Assembly: GCA_963920525.1 (NCBI GenBank)
Contig: OY986438.1
Coordinates: 184,572,888-184,636,887 of the forward strand
Length of the DNA: 64,000 bases
Source: Dichetophora obliterata
Lineage: Eukaryota > Arthropoda > Insecta > Diptera > Sciomyzidae
Reading direction: 5' to 3'
Under the pieces are notes generated by a model. The model was not told the DNA's origin. It searched no databases and saw only the letters and a program-made list of their open reading frames with translations. Shown here one piece after another: positions 21,462-32,946 of this stretch (the first letter of the stretch is position 1; every line of letters begins with the position of its first letter). Both the position numbers and the translations under genes were made by a program.

Positions 21462-22165
21462 ATTGCCGGCAACATAGGTTGGAAGTTCAGCAGACATGCT
21501 CGCCTCCATACCCGCTTATATTTTTTTTCTATAGGCATGTACTATGAAGGCGTTTCCGAGGAAGGCATGTCTGCCAAATAACTGCCGTGGCAGCAATGCA
21601 GCATACATCTTATGGTATGAATGCAGCATTAATGCCGTGAGATGCATGCAGCATTGCTGCTAGGGCAGTTCATTTGGCAGACATGTATCTTTTCTACATT
21701 CATACCATAAGATGCATTCTGAATTGCTGCTCAGGCAGTTCATTTGGCAGACATGCATTCCTAGGACATGAATTCCTAGGACATGCCCATAGATAAAAGA
21801 TATAAGCGAGTATGGAGGAGAGCATGTCTCCTGTCCTTCCGAGGCATGTTGCCGGCAGACATACAGCAGAAGTGATACATGGATACCATATGAACTGCCG
21901 TGGCAGCAATGCAGCATGCATCTCATGGTATGAATGCAGCATTAATGCCGTGAGATGCATGCAGCATTGCGTCAAGGGCAGTTCATATGGTAGACATGTA
22001 TCACTTCTGCATTCATACCATAAGATGCATTCTGCATTTCAGCTCAGGCCGTTAATTTGGCAGACATGCCGTCTAGGACATACCTATACAAAAAATATAT
22101 AAGCTGGTATAGAGGCAAGCATGTCTCCTGTCATTCCGAGGCATGTTGCCGGCAGACATACAGCA
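21462..22165. mobile_element. Foldback element with duplicated palindromic core
   Basis: About 60-bp inverted ends: the left (21462-21525) has TGCCGGCAACATAGG and CAGACATGCTCGCCTCCATA; the right is the complement with GGCATGTTGCCGGCAGACAT. Between them a core of about 300 bp occurs twice in tandem (about 21560-21860 and 21870-22165). Each core is itself a palindrome, with CTGCCGTGGCAGCAATGCAG on one side and GCAGCATTGCTGC…GGCAGTTCAT on the other and a repeated GCAGACATG word. No coding region. Confidence 0.7.
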
Positions 22166-22696
22166 TGGCTCCGTTTCCAACTGGGTAAATTATAAGCTTC
22201 TATAGGTTATAAATTCACGAAACTGGCACCAAAATTTTTCTGAACCAAAACGGTAAAAATACATGGAAAACATTTTAGTGCAAACAAAGTATTACATCGA
22301 TTTTTTTAATACAACTGTTATTACATTTTATACTTTTCAATGGATTGATTTTAACATTTTTTAGATTATTTTAAATTATTTATATTATTCATATTTTAAT
22401 ATATATTATATATCGTCAAACTTCAAAGAAGAATAGTGAGAAAAAAAGATGTTACTAGAACAGAAAAAACCTTGGTAGTGTTAAAGGCTTTTATCGAATA
22501 ATAACTTCTGCTTTAACGTCATATGATTTCAAAGAACTTATTCGAACAAATGCCATATCATATAAAACACAAACAATACGTCGTTGGTCACAGCTGAATG
22601 TCGCACAGTAGTTAGAACATGAAATTAAATTTTTGAAGTGAAACTTTTTTAGCACTATTGTGATTTGAAACTTAATGAAACGAAAATTGACATTAA
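22166..22696. other. Intronic sequence with a 60-bp direct repeat flanking the TTAA element
   Basis: No gene. About 22622-22690 (…TTTTTTAGCACTATTGTGAT…AATGAAACGAAAA) recurs at 23478-23540 beyond the TTAA element, suggesting a local duplication older than the insertion. Confidence 0.45.
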
Positions 22697-23273
22697 GGTA
22701 TGACCTGCGGTTCAAGCGCAGTCGTTTTTCAATTTATCCCCTCTCCCAGAGCGATGAAAATGGGAACGTAAAATGAAAAATGAAAGCAAACGGGGTGTCG
22801 TTTTTCTTGATAACCAGATGACGTCCTGGCAGGACGATGGCAGGTCCTAAACTAGAATATTTCCAAAATATAAAATAATTGACAAAATAGCGTGATTTTT
22901 AAAAAAAATTCAAAAATTAGCTGGGTGGTTTTTGCCCCACCCCTCCCCCGGTAGTAGAGTTAGCCCAATTATCCTAGTTCAAGATCTGCCTGACGTGATT
23001 ACCTACAAAACGCCGCCCGCTGCATCTGTGTCCGACTTCTTGTTCTCGAGAAAAACGACACCCCAGTTTGAAAAAAGTGTTTACGAGAAAAACGCATTGA
23101 AAGTTTTATTGCTGCACTTCGGCGCGAGTGTATATATACATATATAGCTCTGCAATTCCAAAAATAATTAAAATTTTAAAAAATCCTTTTAAGGCATTAT
23201 TATTGAAAGAGATTAAGAAGACATTACTGAAAAAAAAAAAATTAAAAAAAATTATTTAACCGCAGGTCATACC
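22697..23273. mobile_element. 577-bp TTAA-target element (GGTATGACCTGCGGTT ends)
   Basis: Perfect 16-bp TIRs GGTATGACCTGCGGTT and AACCGCAGGTCATACC with TTAA on both sides (22693-22696, 23274-23277). TTAA duplication places it with piggyBac or Kolobok; GG-starting ends fit Kolobok somewhat better. The interior is GC-richer than its surroundings and the frame at 22932-23147 has no transposase motif. Confidence 0.85.
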
Positions 23274-23277
23274 TTAA

Positions 23278-24539
23278 AAATAGACAAACATATGCATTTA
23301 CAAGTCTTAGCATGTACACAAACCAATTTCAAAGACATTATTAAACGTTGCAGTTGCTGTTGAACTGTCAAATTGAGGACAACTCGTACAAATTTAGTGC
23401 CTACATTTAGGTCAGTCTGCCACTAGATGGCGCCAAGTATAACATGCTCAGATTTCTACTCTGCTTTGTGCATTTCTGAAGGAAAACTTCTTTAGCACCG
23501 TTGTGATTTCAAAATCGATGAAACGAAAAGGCGGCTGTACAGTATGTTGGCGAAAATAATGTGTACAAAATCAACTCGATGATAATTCATCTGCAAAGTA
23601 TATAGGCGAAAGTATTAAACACGATTACCCTTCCTTTACACATGAGTAGGTCTGTCAGACCGACAAAACATTTCTTTCTGGAAATATGAGATATGATCCA
23701 GAAATATTAACTGGTGTATACATTTAGATACATCCTTTATTTTCTAATTTTTTAATAAATTTACTTTAATATAGTCTATTTAACGAAATAAATTTACATC
23801 TTTCGAGTATCTTGAAAAAACCTATCATAAAAAGGATTTTTTTTTAAATTGGTCTGAAAGACCGACATGTGTGCTTGTGTTACACATATTTGCCTGTGTG
23901 AAGAAAATTTAATATGATCCGGTATTTAAAACTATTTTATATACAAAACTTAATATTATTGATATACTTGACAGTCATTGGTACAAAATATTTTGAATCA
24001 TAACTTCTGATTGAAAAGAGATATTGGGGTTTATTTGTTCACACAAATTATTTTTGAAAATTCACTATTTTGTACAATATGTAAAAATTAATGTCGCCAA
24101 AAAGTTTATAGAACCAAATACTAAAATGCCTACGAATTTTTGTGCAAACCTGGAATAATTTTTGCAAATTAATGATATGTCACATGAAAGATAGTCGGAA
24201 ATTCAAAATTGACTTGGTGTTATTTTTACCACAAAAGCAAATTTATAGCAATTGTAAATAACATAAAAAATAAGGAAAATAAATATTCAATTCAAATTAA
24301 GAATTGTAATGCTTCGCTAAAAAAAATTAAATTACACACGAAAATATGTTTTTTTTTTTTTTGTTATAATTTTGACAATGCCATATTTTTTCCAGTGTCC
24401 AAAGGTTGGTGAACCAGAACTAATGTGTTCAGTATATCTTAGGTTTCTAGCGTTAAAAATATTTAAATACAAGTTATTACAAAACATTTAAAAACAAAAT
24501 GTAGCTGAATTTAGCTGCAAAACTTATTTTAAAAAGCAA
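23278..24539. other. Intronic sequence with a fragment of the Helitron-like repeat
   Basis: About 23990-24110 is a reverse-strand fragment of the repeat at 50918-51770 (complement of CAATATCTCTTTTCAATCAG and neighbours). The rest shows no gene. Confidence 0.5.
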
Positions 24540-25110
24540 TAGGGTAAATGCATAATCGTTCAAAATTAAGTTCAAAATATCAGAAATTTAATTTGAAATT
24601 TAAAAATTACAGTTTAAAGTCAAGCCAAGTCATTACAAGTGACACATAAGTTAAATAAGCTAAAACAACTATTTCTTCTACTTTATACCGACTTTTACAA
24701 TTTTATGCCACATAAAAGTTTTCATTTTTGTATATTTTTTTACCATATATTCCAAATTTGTCCAAATAGTATAAGAATCACGCCTACCTCCCATAAAAAG
24801 TAACTATATGAAATAGGTTAAATCTCTAAAAATGCCACAAAAATTAATTTAATGAATTAAAATTATGCACATAAGCTAAAAATACTAACATTCACTTTGA
24901 GTTAGAAATTTGGCAAAATCGTATAAAAACTTGGCCAATTTCCCATAAAAAGTGACGTCATCAAAGTAGCATAACTTTTATTAATTCCACAAAAGTGTGT
25001 GCATTGGCAGCTTATTTAACACATATTATTTCATATCTTATACGAGTTCTGCATTTGAGTTTTGACTAAATTGGATGAACACCACGCCAAAATAACATCC
25101 TCTATAAGAA
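24540..25110. repeat. Tandem core of a Helitron-like repeat (about 155-bp units)
   Basis: Related blocks around 24780, 24945 and 25100 carry CACGCCWACCTCCCATAAAAA-like and AAAAGTGACGTCATCAAA words at about 155-bp spacing. Such GGCGTGGC/CTCCCAT satellites are typical cores of DINE/Helitron-like elements. The ends of the parent element were not found. Confidence 0.45.
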
Positions 25111-25821
25111 GTGACGTCATCAAACTTTCAAAACATGCACAACTAAGAATAAACTATGGCAGTATTTTAACCAGTCAAAAATAATTCCTTGCGAGTTTTT
25201 ATAATATCCATAATCTCTGCTATATTTCGTCAAAAATATTTTCGTTTTTTTTTATTCCAAAATGCAAAATCATATAATGCAAAATTAGAAGAAATTTACA
25301 GATTTTAATCAGAAAACACAAAAAACTAACCCACCCAATTTTTATTTTATTTATGTCCTATGACCTTTCCTCATTTAAAAAGTTACTGTATTCAAAAGTC
25401 GCATTTTAGGTATCTTTACGCACTTGTGTAACGCTTGCCGGCCTGTAGTTGAAATAGTATGTTAATTAAATTATGTATTCAAATCATAGAGTGCAAAATC
25501 CTTGCCAGCAGTTGTTTTGAAGCAAAGCCACAACAAATTTGTTGTAAAAATGAGAATATGGAAAGTATGGCAACCAATAAAAGGGCGAACTTAGAACTAT
25601 TCATGCATTTTGGAGCGTGGTGAAAGAGCTTAAACGAGCTAGCATTTAGAAACAAATGCATGCCGCACAGTGGTTTAAAAGTGGACTTACATCATATTTT
25701 TATGTTGCAATTTTTGTTACTTTTTTGAAAATTTAAGTTTAGAAATCTTTCAAAAGCATATTCAAAAAAAATTTCTAAGAAAAGTTTGCTAAATTTTCGA
25801 ACGATTGAATGTTGCTAATTT
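25111..25821. other. No recognised feature
   Basis: AT-rich. A minus-strand frame at 25479-25661 is not recognised. It may belong to the degraded transposon whose C-terminus follows. Confidence 0.35.
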
Positions 25822-26250
25822 TTGTCCTCTCATCATAATTTTAAGGCATTTTCCTGTACATGCTGCTTTGATATTACAGCATGTATTCAATCAATTATTC
25901 AATATAATTTCCTGGTGTATCTGAAACGCATTTTAAAAATAAATAATTTTTGTGCAATTTTTTTTTTAATATGCAAAAAATATGAAAATAAGCAAAATCG
26001 GATGAAAAATACGTATGAAATGTCAGTTATTGAAAATACAACTTTGTTACATGATGATTCAATCATATCATCTGTCGTACTGCCAATAGGAATGCTTGCA
26101 AAGCAAGCACAGGAGGTTCCAATGAAAAAATATCGTCTTAACCACACAATAAAACGCAGTAGAAAATCCACAAATAAAGATATAGTATACTTTTTTATGG
26201 CTTCTTCTGATCCGTTAATTATTGAAAATCGAACTAGTGCAAAAGTTTAG
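25822..26250 (+). pseudogene. DNA-transposon protein, C-terminal relic
   Basis: The second half of this 142-codon frame (VLPIGMLAKQAQE, KYRLNHTIKRSRKSTNKDI, ASSDPLI) resembles the conserved C-terminal tail (LPIGxLSEEAQEARNK…RKxSR…TSDPxI) of a widespread insect transposon-derived protein that I know only as unclassified transposase-like sequence. The first 60 or so codons are probably not part of it, and everything upstream is missing. Identification is from memory of the tail motif and therefore tentative. Confidence 0.45.
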
Positions 26251-26299
26251 ATAGCAACGATGAAAGAGCAGGGTGAGTAAGCCTCAATACAATTTAGGT

Positions 26300-27330
26300 T
26301 CAATACAAAAAATATTATATTGTTTTAAATGTTTGTGTTGTGGTAGTGGGCAGATTTTCAAAAATTTTTGTTAGTGGTCTTAAATAGACCATTCCAACTT
26401 ATATACCAAATGTTATTAGTCTCATACTATTTTTTCTTAATGATATGAACTTTTCAATGCAATGCAAATTTCGTATGGGAGCTGAAAGTGGCAAAAACAT
26501 TTTTTTTATGTACACATGCATATATGTCAGATTCTTGAGAGAGTTTTTTTTTTAAAAAAAAGATCAACCAACCAAAGCATGGGCGCCTTATACAAACAAG
26601 GTTTGGTCTTTGACCTGAAAGGAAAGTGATAGATTATTTTAGAGGAATTGATTGGAAACCATACGTGAATTATTAATTAGGCGAAACAAACGTGAAAGAC
26701 AATGTGAATTGTTTCTAACCGAGGCTAGCGTTTTGCCTTAAGCTCGGCAAGCATTTCCAGCCCTTAGTTGTTCCTGTCCTTTAAATTCCACATTTTCCAC
26801 AATTTCGATCGAACCAGGAACTCCTGGGTTTATAGTCTCTGAGTTGTTTTAATATAAGATCATTACAAAAAAACATAAATCGTTTTTTGGTATTTATATG
26901 GGAGGTAGGCGTGATTGTGCGCGGATTACAAAAAAATTTTTTATGTGTTGTAGAAGAGCTAATTCCAACTTATATACTAAATTTCATTGGTCTACGACAG
27001 CTGCTTCTATTTTATTATAAATGTTGTATGGGATTAAAACAATTGTGCGGCGCTAAAGTGGCTAAGGCCCATACAAAAAATGTCAATAAATAGAATGACT
27101 CATCTTAGACCAATACAATTTGACACGTAAGTTGAAATTAATTATATGGGATCACAGAACCAAACCTACCTTCCATATATGACAAAAATTTACAACGCTA
27201 TATTTTTTTGTTATTAAGCCTTATTAAAAACACCTTCAAAACTCTTAAATATGTTTAGAATAAAAAAATATTTTTTATGCCATGCCCACCTCCCATAAGA
27301 AATGTTTCAGCATACTTGATTTTAAAAATT
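26300..27330. repeat. Helitron-like satellite sequence around a SINE
   Basis: Blocks at about 26380-26480 and 26955-27060 share CCAACTTATATACYAAAT followed by similar sequence ending in GTATGGGA, and CCACCTCCCATAAGAAATG occurs at 27288. These are diverged units of a DINE/Helitron-type core. The SINE at 26575-26845 lies between them. Confidence 0.4.
26575..26845 (-). mobile_element. tRNA-derived SINE, internally deleted copy
   Basis: Aligns with the fuller copy at 53215-53590 over GCGCCTTATACAAACRAGGT, ACCATACGTGAATTATT and TTGTTCCTGTCCTTTAAATT. About 85 bases between the 'CACAATTT' block and the tRNA-like head are missing here. The remaining head keeps a B-box-like CGAACCAGGAACTCCTGGGT (complement strand). 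Confidence 0.7.
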
Positions 27331-27661
27331 TCAACTCTTATGAGGCATATTATTCAAACGGCTTAATTTAGTGGTTTATCTCATTCAAAGATAAAATTTG
27401 TTTGGTTTTTATAGCAAAAATAAAAGAATTAATAAAAAAAGAGCTGACCATTTCGTTATTATTAGAAAGAAATGGAGTGAACCTCATGCATTTTTCAGCC
27501 CATTATTTCTGATTGTAAAAGTGATACTAGCAAAATCTTAAAAATTTAGTAGGATACTTTTTAGCAGTGTGATGAAACGTGCGCAAGTCGTGTAGCATAT
27601 ATGGCTTGTATATTGTAAAGCAATGCCTAAAAATATACTAAAAATATTTTTGATATACTAA
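27331..27661. other. No recognised feature
   Basis: AT-rich spacer without reading frames or repeats that could be identified. Confidence 0.4.
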
Positions 27662-27801
27662 CTGCATTATTCTGTATCACGAAGACGCACACCAACGATG
27701 AGAAAGACACGAGAAGCAATACTTTCTTCCATACAAAATTGTACTGCTTCTCGTGTCTTTCTCATCGCTGGAGTGCTTCTTCGTGATACAGAATAATGCA
27801 G
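27662..27801. mobile_element. 140-bp palindromic MITE, copy 1
   Basis: Nearly perfect palindrome: CTGCATTATTCTGTATCACG … complement at the right end, with AACGATGAGAAAGACACGAG in the arms and a short loop (TTTCTTCCATACAAAA). Its sister is at 57581-57719. The flanks are TAA on the left and TTA on the right, extending the palindrome, so the target duplication is clearer in the sister copy. Confidence 0.9.
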
Positions 27802-28737
27802 TTAGACTTACGACTGAAAAAAATCTTGAAACGCATTTTTTTCCGCCATGTGTTGCGAAAAGAGCAAAAATGTGCTCACTTTTGTTATTTGAAACATTTT
27901 AGTTAAATACCAATTAAAACTATTATATATATGAAATAGTAGTGATGCAATGTGCTGGTATAGTAATATTCTGCAAAAAATTAAATTTTCCTCTTTTTTT
28001 TCATATCGATTTGCGTAAAGATTTTTTACAAAAATTAAAACCAAAAATAAATAAATAAAATAATAGTATTTTTTTTATTAGAACTGCTAAACACAATATA
28101 TATATGCGATCATATAAAAAGCCATTCCACTGTACTCAGTTCTTAGTCATGTCTCATGAGTGTTTTAAAAATAGAAACCCAATAGGAAATGGAAACATAT
28201 TCCCAAAACTTGCAATATTGAAATCTATGCATGGAAATGTGCTCAAGATGAAACAAAAATTCAAATAAAATTATATTATAACGCAATCCACTATAACATC
28301 AAATTTCTTTATTTTATTCATTACAAAGTCATACAAAATAAAAGTTTTCTTTCTGGTTTGTTAAAAATTAAATGTTACTGAAAATTATTTTAAACCTGGG
28401 TACCTGAGTACCTAAGAGTACTGAGAGCTGATGAGATTGTGAGAAATAACTTCTATTTTTTGTAACATAACGCGTCCGTTTTTGCGTGCTTATATCTTTG
28501 GACCATTTTTTCGGTAACTTTCATCTTTTACACTAAATATTAGAGTACTAACAAAAAATCAGAACACGACAAACAAAGTTTCAATTTTCCTTGCTGTTTT
28601 TAATTTGTAGCAACAAAAAAGGTGTACTAACGTTACGTGCAAAATGGTATGCACATTTGGTTTTATCCGCAAGCCCGAAAGTGTGGCTGTGTTAGTACCT
28701 CATTTTCTTTACATTTGGACAAATCAAGGCTTATGAC
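27802..28737. other. No recognised feature
   Basis: Intronic AT-rich sequence; the minus-strand frame 27808-28044 has no family motif. Confidence 0.4.
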
Positions 28738-29406
28738 GAGGGCTCGGTTATTGATGACCAAAAAAACTGCAAAAAATTACCTTAAAAAATGACAAAAATT
28801 ACCTAAAAACTGCAGAAAATTACCTAAAAACTGACAAAAATTACCTAAAAAATGCAAACAATTGCAAAAAAATAAACAAAAAATTTAGCCTTAAAAATAA
28901 AACATTATTACATTAAAATTTATTTTATGCTAGCATATCCTGAGTTTTTATCTAACACTTGTTTCATTTTTCTATATACCCTTTTGTCAGTTTCACCACG
29001 CGCAGAACTTTTTTTCATCGAAGTCTACAAACAAAGCTACTCCTTTGTCGAGAGGTAATGTTTTTGATTGAAGGGACTCTAGAGTTAAAGGAATATGTGT
29101 AAAAATTTGCATTTTGACATTTTTTTGTACGAAAAAAAAACAAAAAACCGAAAAATGCTCTAGAAATTAAAAACGTCCAAAAATGACAATAAAATAACTT
29201 AACAATCTTTTAAAAATGACCAAAAAATGCCGTAAATCTAGTAAAAATGACCTGAAAACTAAAAACGATGAAAAATTACGAAAAAATGTCCTAAGAACTT
29301 TTCATATTTGGAATTTAGGAAACATACGTTTATACGTTTTAAATAAGCAGGAAATGTCTTAGAAGCAGCAGAAAAAAGATGACATGTCATTGAAATGCTA
29401 GCCCTG
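28738..29406. mobile_element. hAT-like element with TTACCTAAAAACTG minisatellite
   Basis: Ends GAGGGCTCGG and …GCTAGCCCTG (CAGGGCTAGC read inward, hAT-like), flanked by a perfect 8-bp duplication CTTATGAC (28730-28737, 29407-29414). The left interior is a roughly 20-bp tandem repeat of AAAAATTACCTAAAAACTGA (28765-28870). The right interior holds inverted-sense variants (AAAAATGACCAAAAAATG, AAATTACGAAAAAATG). No transposase. Confidence 0.85.
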
Positions 29407-29551
29407 CTTATGACAAAAGCATCGCTTCAGTACATCACAACACAATACTGCTACTGCTAATTTTTTCAGATATATACTGAAAAATCCATGCTCTTCTATT
29501 TTCTACTGGGTGTTTCTACTGATGAATGAAAGCACCCACATACATTGAGAT

Positions 29552-29968
29552 CAGTGTTGTGCCTGTAACGCAAAGTAATATAAGTTAGGCAATTCATTTC
29601 TTTGTCCCTAAAGCGGTAATATAACTTATACTTTCAGAAAAAGTAATAACGTCCAGTGACGTTTTGGCTAGTAACTTAATTAAAATAATATAACAAAACA
29701 AATTAATTGATTTTTTGTAACGTGTTTTACTATATATCTCAATTTTATTCGAAAGGTAATAATAAGTAGCTAACTACTTTCATTTTGAAGTAATATAATT
29801 GTGATATATAATAAAACACGTTACAAAAAAAATTAATTTGTTCTGTTATATTATTTTAATTAAGTTATAAGCCAAAAAGTAATAACGTTACTGGATGTTG
29901 AAGTAATAGAAGTCAGCAAAATGTAATAAGTAACATATTACTTTCAAACGTAATATGTTACAACACTG
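29552..29968. mobile_element. hAT-like foldback built of GTAATAACGTTAC words
   Basis: Ends CAGTGTTGTGCCTGTAAC and GTTACAACACTG. The flanks ATTGAGAT (29544-29551) and ATTGAGCT (29969-29976) match at 7 of 8 positions. The interior is two inverted halves (…TTTTTTGTAACGTGTTTTA / TAAAACACGTTACAAAAAAA…) rich in AAGTAATAA and GTAATAACGTTAC. Non-coding. Confidence 0.85.
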
Positions 29969-29998
29969 ATTGAGCTCAACAGCATTAACGGAAACTAA

Positions 29999-30143
29999 AA
30001 AAACTCAAAATACTCGAAAACCTTCGAGTTACTCAAGAAACGTCGAGTTACTCAAGAAAGATCGAGTTACTCGAAAAATCGAATTGTTCGATAAGAGTTT
30101 CGATTCGAGTTACTCGAAGATTGATATCTTTGCACAGGCCTAG
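29999..30143. repeat. TCGAGTTACTCGAA minisatellite, half hAT-like element
   Basis: At least five variants of the near-palindrome TCGAGTTACTCAAGAA/TCGAGTTACTCGAA. The right end, TTTGCACAGGCCTAG (CTAGGCCTGTGCAAAG read inward), looks like a hAT TIR, but no matching left end exists, so this is probably a truncated member of the same style of elements. Confidence 0.6.
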
Positions 30144-30179
30144 TGTAGATATGTTTTCCAATAATGCTTTTAGTAGATA

Positions 30180-31184
30180 CACTCACGGTAAAAAAAAAGG
30201 CGACTTAACAATTTAGTAACATTTATTCTTTTTCTTGAATTATAACACAGTGTGACGAAATCGACCAAAAAAAAGCACAAACAAACTTTATTGAAATTCT
30301 TAAAGAGGGATATGTTGAGAGTCTATCGCACCGAATTCGACCTCTAAATGTCGTCATTATTTTCTTCAATTTTTTTTTAAAGTTAAAGTGTTCGGATTTT
30401 GTAGTGCCGACATTCGTTGAATTTTAACAGCCTTGTTGAAGATTAAAAACAAAATCGTCTTCTTTTGGGTAGCTATTTGCCTTGTTGAAAATTAAAAACA
30501 AAATTAGAATTTTAGAATTAGAATTTGGGCAGAATTTTGCAGGGAATACGAGTTTGTAAAAAATTTGAAAAAATGGGTGCGTTTTTTATGGTAGCATATA
30601 TAGACATAGGATTCAGTTTTTGACAAAAAAACATTAAAATTGACGCCATTTAGCGAATTCTTAACCGATTTCAATGTTCTTCAGTTCAATGGAAAGGTGT
30701 TTTAACGTGCAATTAATTTATGTGGAAAAACATATGTCATTAATGTAATATTATTTAATTAAAATTTATAGAAATACCATTTTGTTTTAAGTTAAAGAAA
30801 AGTACAAGAATTTGCTTCGCTACACGTTTCATTTTGTATTTTATCGGATTTTTTTTTTTCATAGTGTTATTTAAGCAAAATTCTATGGAAAAGAAATTAA
30901 TTTTATTTTTTATTTCCAACAAGGCAAGTGGCATTAAAAATCCCATGAATATAGGCACAGCAAAATTCTAACATTTTACTTTAAAAATAAATTGAAAAAA
31001 ATGTGACGAAACTGAGAGGTCAAATCAGGTGTGATGGACTCTCAACATGTCCCTCTTGAAGAATTTCTACAAAGTTTGGTTGTGTTTTTTTTTTTTAGAT
31101 TTCCGCACACTGTGTAAAAATTCAAGAAAGAGAATATTTGTTATTGAATTATTAAGTCGGCTTTTTTGTTTGACCGTGAGAGTG
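30180..31184. mobile_element. 1-kb element with about 190-bp TIRs
   Basis: Long inverted ends: CACTCACGGTAAAA…GGCGACTTAA on the left; the complement of CACTCTCACGGTCAAACAAA…GCCGACTTAA on the right. Homology continues inward through TTCTTGAATTWTWACACAGT, AGAAATTCTT and GGGAYATGTTGAGAGTC. A TA precedes the left end, compatible with Tc1/mariner, but it is not duplicated on the right. The middle, including a minus-strand frame at 30755-30958, has no recognisable transposase. Confidence 0.75.
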
Positions 31185-31355
31185 AAATAAAAGCTAGATT
31201 GCAATATGTTTCCTCGTTTGTCTGTTAAGACTTTAAAAAATGACCTATTTTATTACGTCATTATTCAAGCGTTTTTATACTAATTGACTTTTAAGGCGTC
31301 TGCACAAAAAACCTGGGAATTTTTCTACAAAATATTTTAGAATCATGCTAATTAC

Positions 31356-32946
31356 CAGAGTTGTAAAAGAATGCATTCAATTTGATTTTATTCACAAGAA
31401 AATGAATCATTGAATAACGAAATAAGAATACACTCAATGCATGCAAAATTGATTTATAAATAAAATTTTTAATTCACATTCATTTTTAAAACAATGATTA
31501 ATTATTCATTTGAGTTATTCATTTTCGTTATTCGGAATAATAAATTCTTTTTTTTATTAATTTGAATGCTATTCACAAAAAATGAAATACACAAAGAATT
31601 TCAGAATTTTCAGTTATTCTTTTTTTACTTATTATTCAGTTTTGATTCATTATTCTATTGTTATTTATTGTTAATTTATTGTTTTAATTCATTATTCATT
31701 TATTATTCATTATTTTTTTATTTATTATTCATTTTTTATTCATTATTCATTTTTTATTCATTATTCATTTTTTATTCATTATTAATTTTTTATTCAAGAT
31801 TCATTTTTTATTCAGTATTCATTGTTAAATCATTACTAATTTTTTATTCATTATTTATTTGTTACTAATTTTGATGGCTGAGGACTAAAATGAATAAAAA
31901 ATTAATAATGACTAAAAAATTACTAATGAGTAAAAAATAAATAATGAATAAAAAAGTAATAATGAATAAAAAATAAATAATGAATAAAAAATTAATAAAG
32001 AATAAAAAATAATAATGAATAAGAAATGAATAATGAATAAAAAAATTAATAATGAATAAAAAATTAATAATGAATAAAAAATTAATAATGAATAACAAAA
32101 GAATAATGCATAAAAAACTAATAATGAGTACAAAATGAATAATGAATAAAAAATGAATAATAAATAAAAAATTAACAATAAATAAAAAATTAATAATGAA
32201 TAAAAAATTAATAATGAATAAAAAATAAACAATGAATAAAAAATTAATAAAGAGTAAAAAAAGAATAATGAATAACAAATGAATAATGAAAAACAAATTA
32301 ATGATGTTTAAAAAATTACGAATTAACAACAAAAGAATAATGAATAAAAATTAATAAAAAACTAATAATGAGTACAAAATGAATAATGAATAAAAAATTA
32401 ATAATGAATAAAAAATTAATAACGAATAAAAAATGAATAATGAATAAAAAAGAATAATGAATAATTAATAACAAAAGAATAATGAATAATGAATAAAAAA
32501 CTAATAAAGAGTTCAAAATGAATAATGACTAAGAAATGAATAACGAATAAAAAATTAATAATGAATAAAAAATGAAAAATGAATAAAAAATTAATAAAGA
32601 ATACAAAAATAATAATGAATAACAAATGATTAATGAATAAAAAATTAATAATGTATAAAAAATGAATAATGAAAACTAAAGAATAATGAATAAAAAATTA
32701 ATAATGAATAAAAAAAAGAATAACTGAAAATTCTTAAATTCTTTGTGAATCGCATTCTTTGTGAATAGCATTCAAATAAATAAAAAAATTCATTTATTAT
32801 TCTGAATATTGAAAATGAATAATTAATCTTTTTTTAAATGAATGAGCATTAAAAAATTTGTTAATAAGTCAATTTTATATTCATTCTTATGGCGTAATTC
32901 CGTTGTACTTAAAATTCTGAATATGAAGGCCGATTTTACAGCTCTG
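31356..32946. mobile_element. 1.6-kb hAT-like foldback with (AATGAATAAAAAATT)n interior
   Basis: Ends CAGAGTTGTAAAA and TTTTACAGCTCTG are hAT-type TIRs. The flanks CTAATTAC (31348-31355) and CTAATTAG (32947-32954) match at 7 of 8 positions. Outer arms of about 250 bp are inverted (for example TTTGAATGCTATTCAC against GTGAATAGCATTCAAA). Between them a 15-18-bp repeat runs T-rich (TTATTCATTTTTTATTCA) to about 31870 and A-rich (AATGAATAAAAAATTAATA) to about 32720, so the interior is one large unequal hairpin. The overlapping Phe/Ile/Tyr-rich frames on both strands are translations of the repeat and not genes. Confidence 0.9.

Noticed and set aside
28765..28870. A CRISPR-like array of spaced repeats
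   Set aside because: Units of about 20 bp are directly contiguous without unique spacers and lie in a hAT-like element of an insect-type genome.
31566..32625. Overlapping Phe/Ile/Tyr-rich open frames on both strands that look like membrane proteins
   Set aside because: They are translations of the TTATTCATT/AATGAATAAAAAAT repeat inside the hAT-like element. They are open in several frames at once and have no sequence beyond the repeat.
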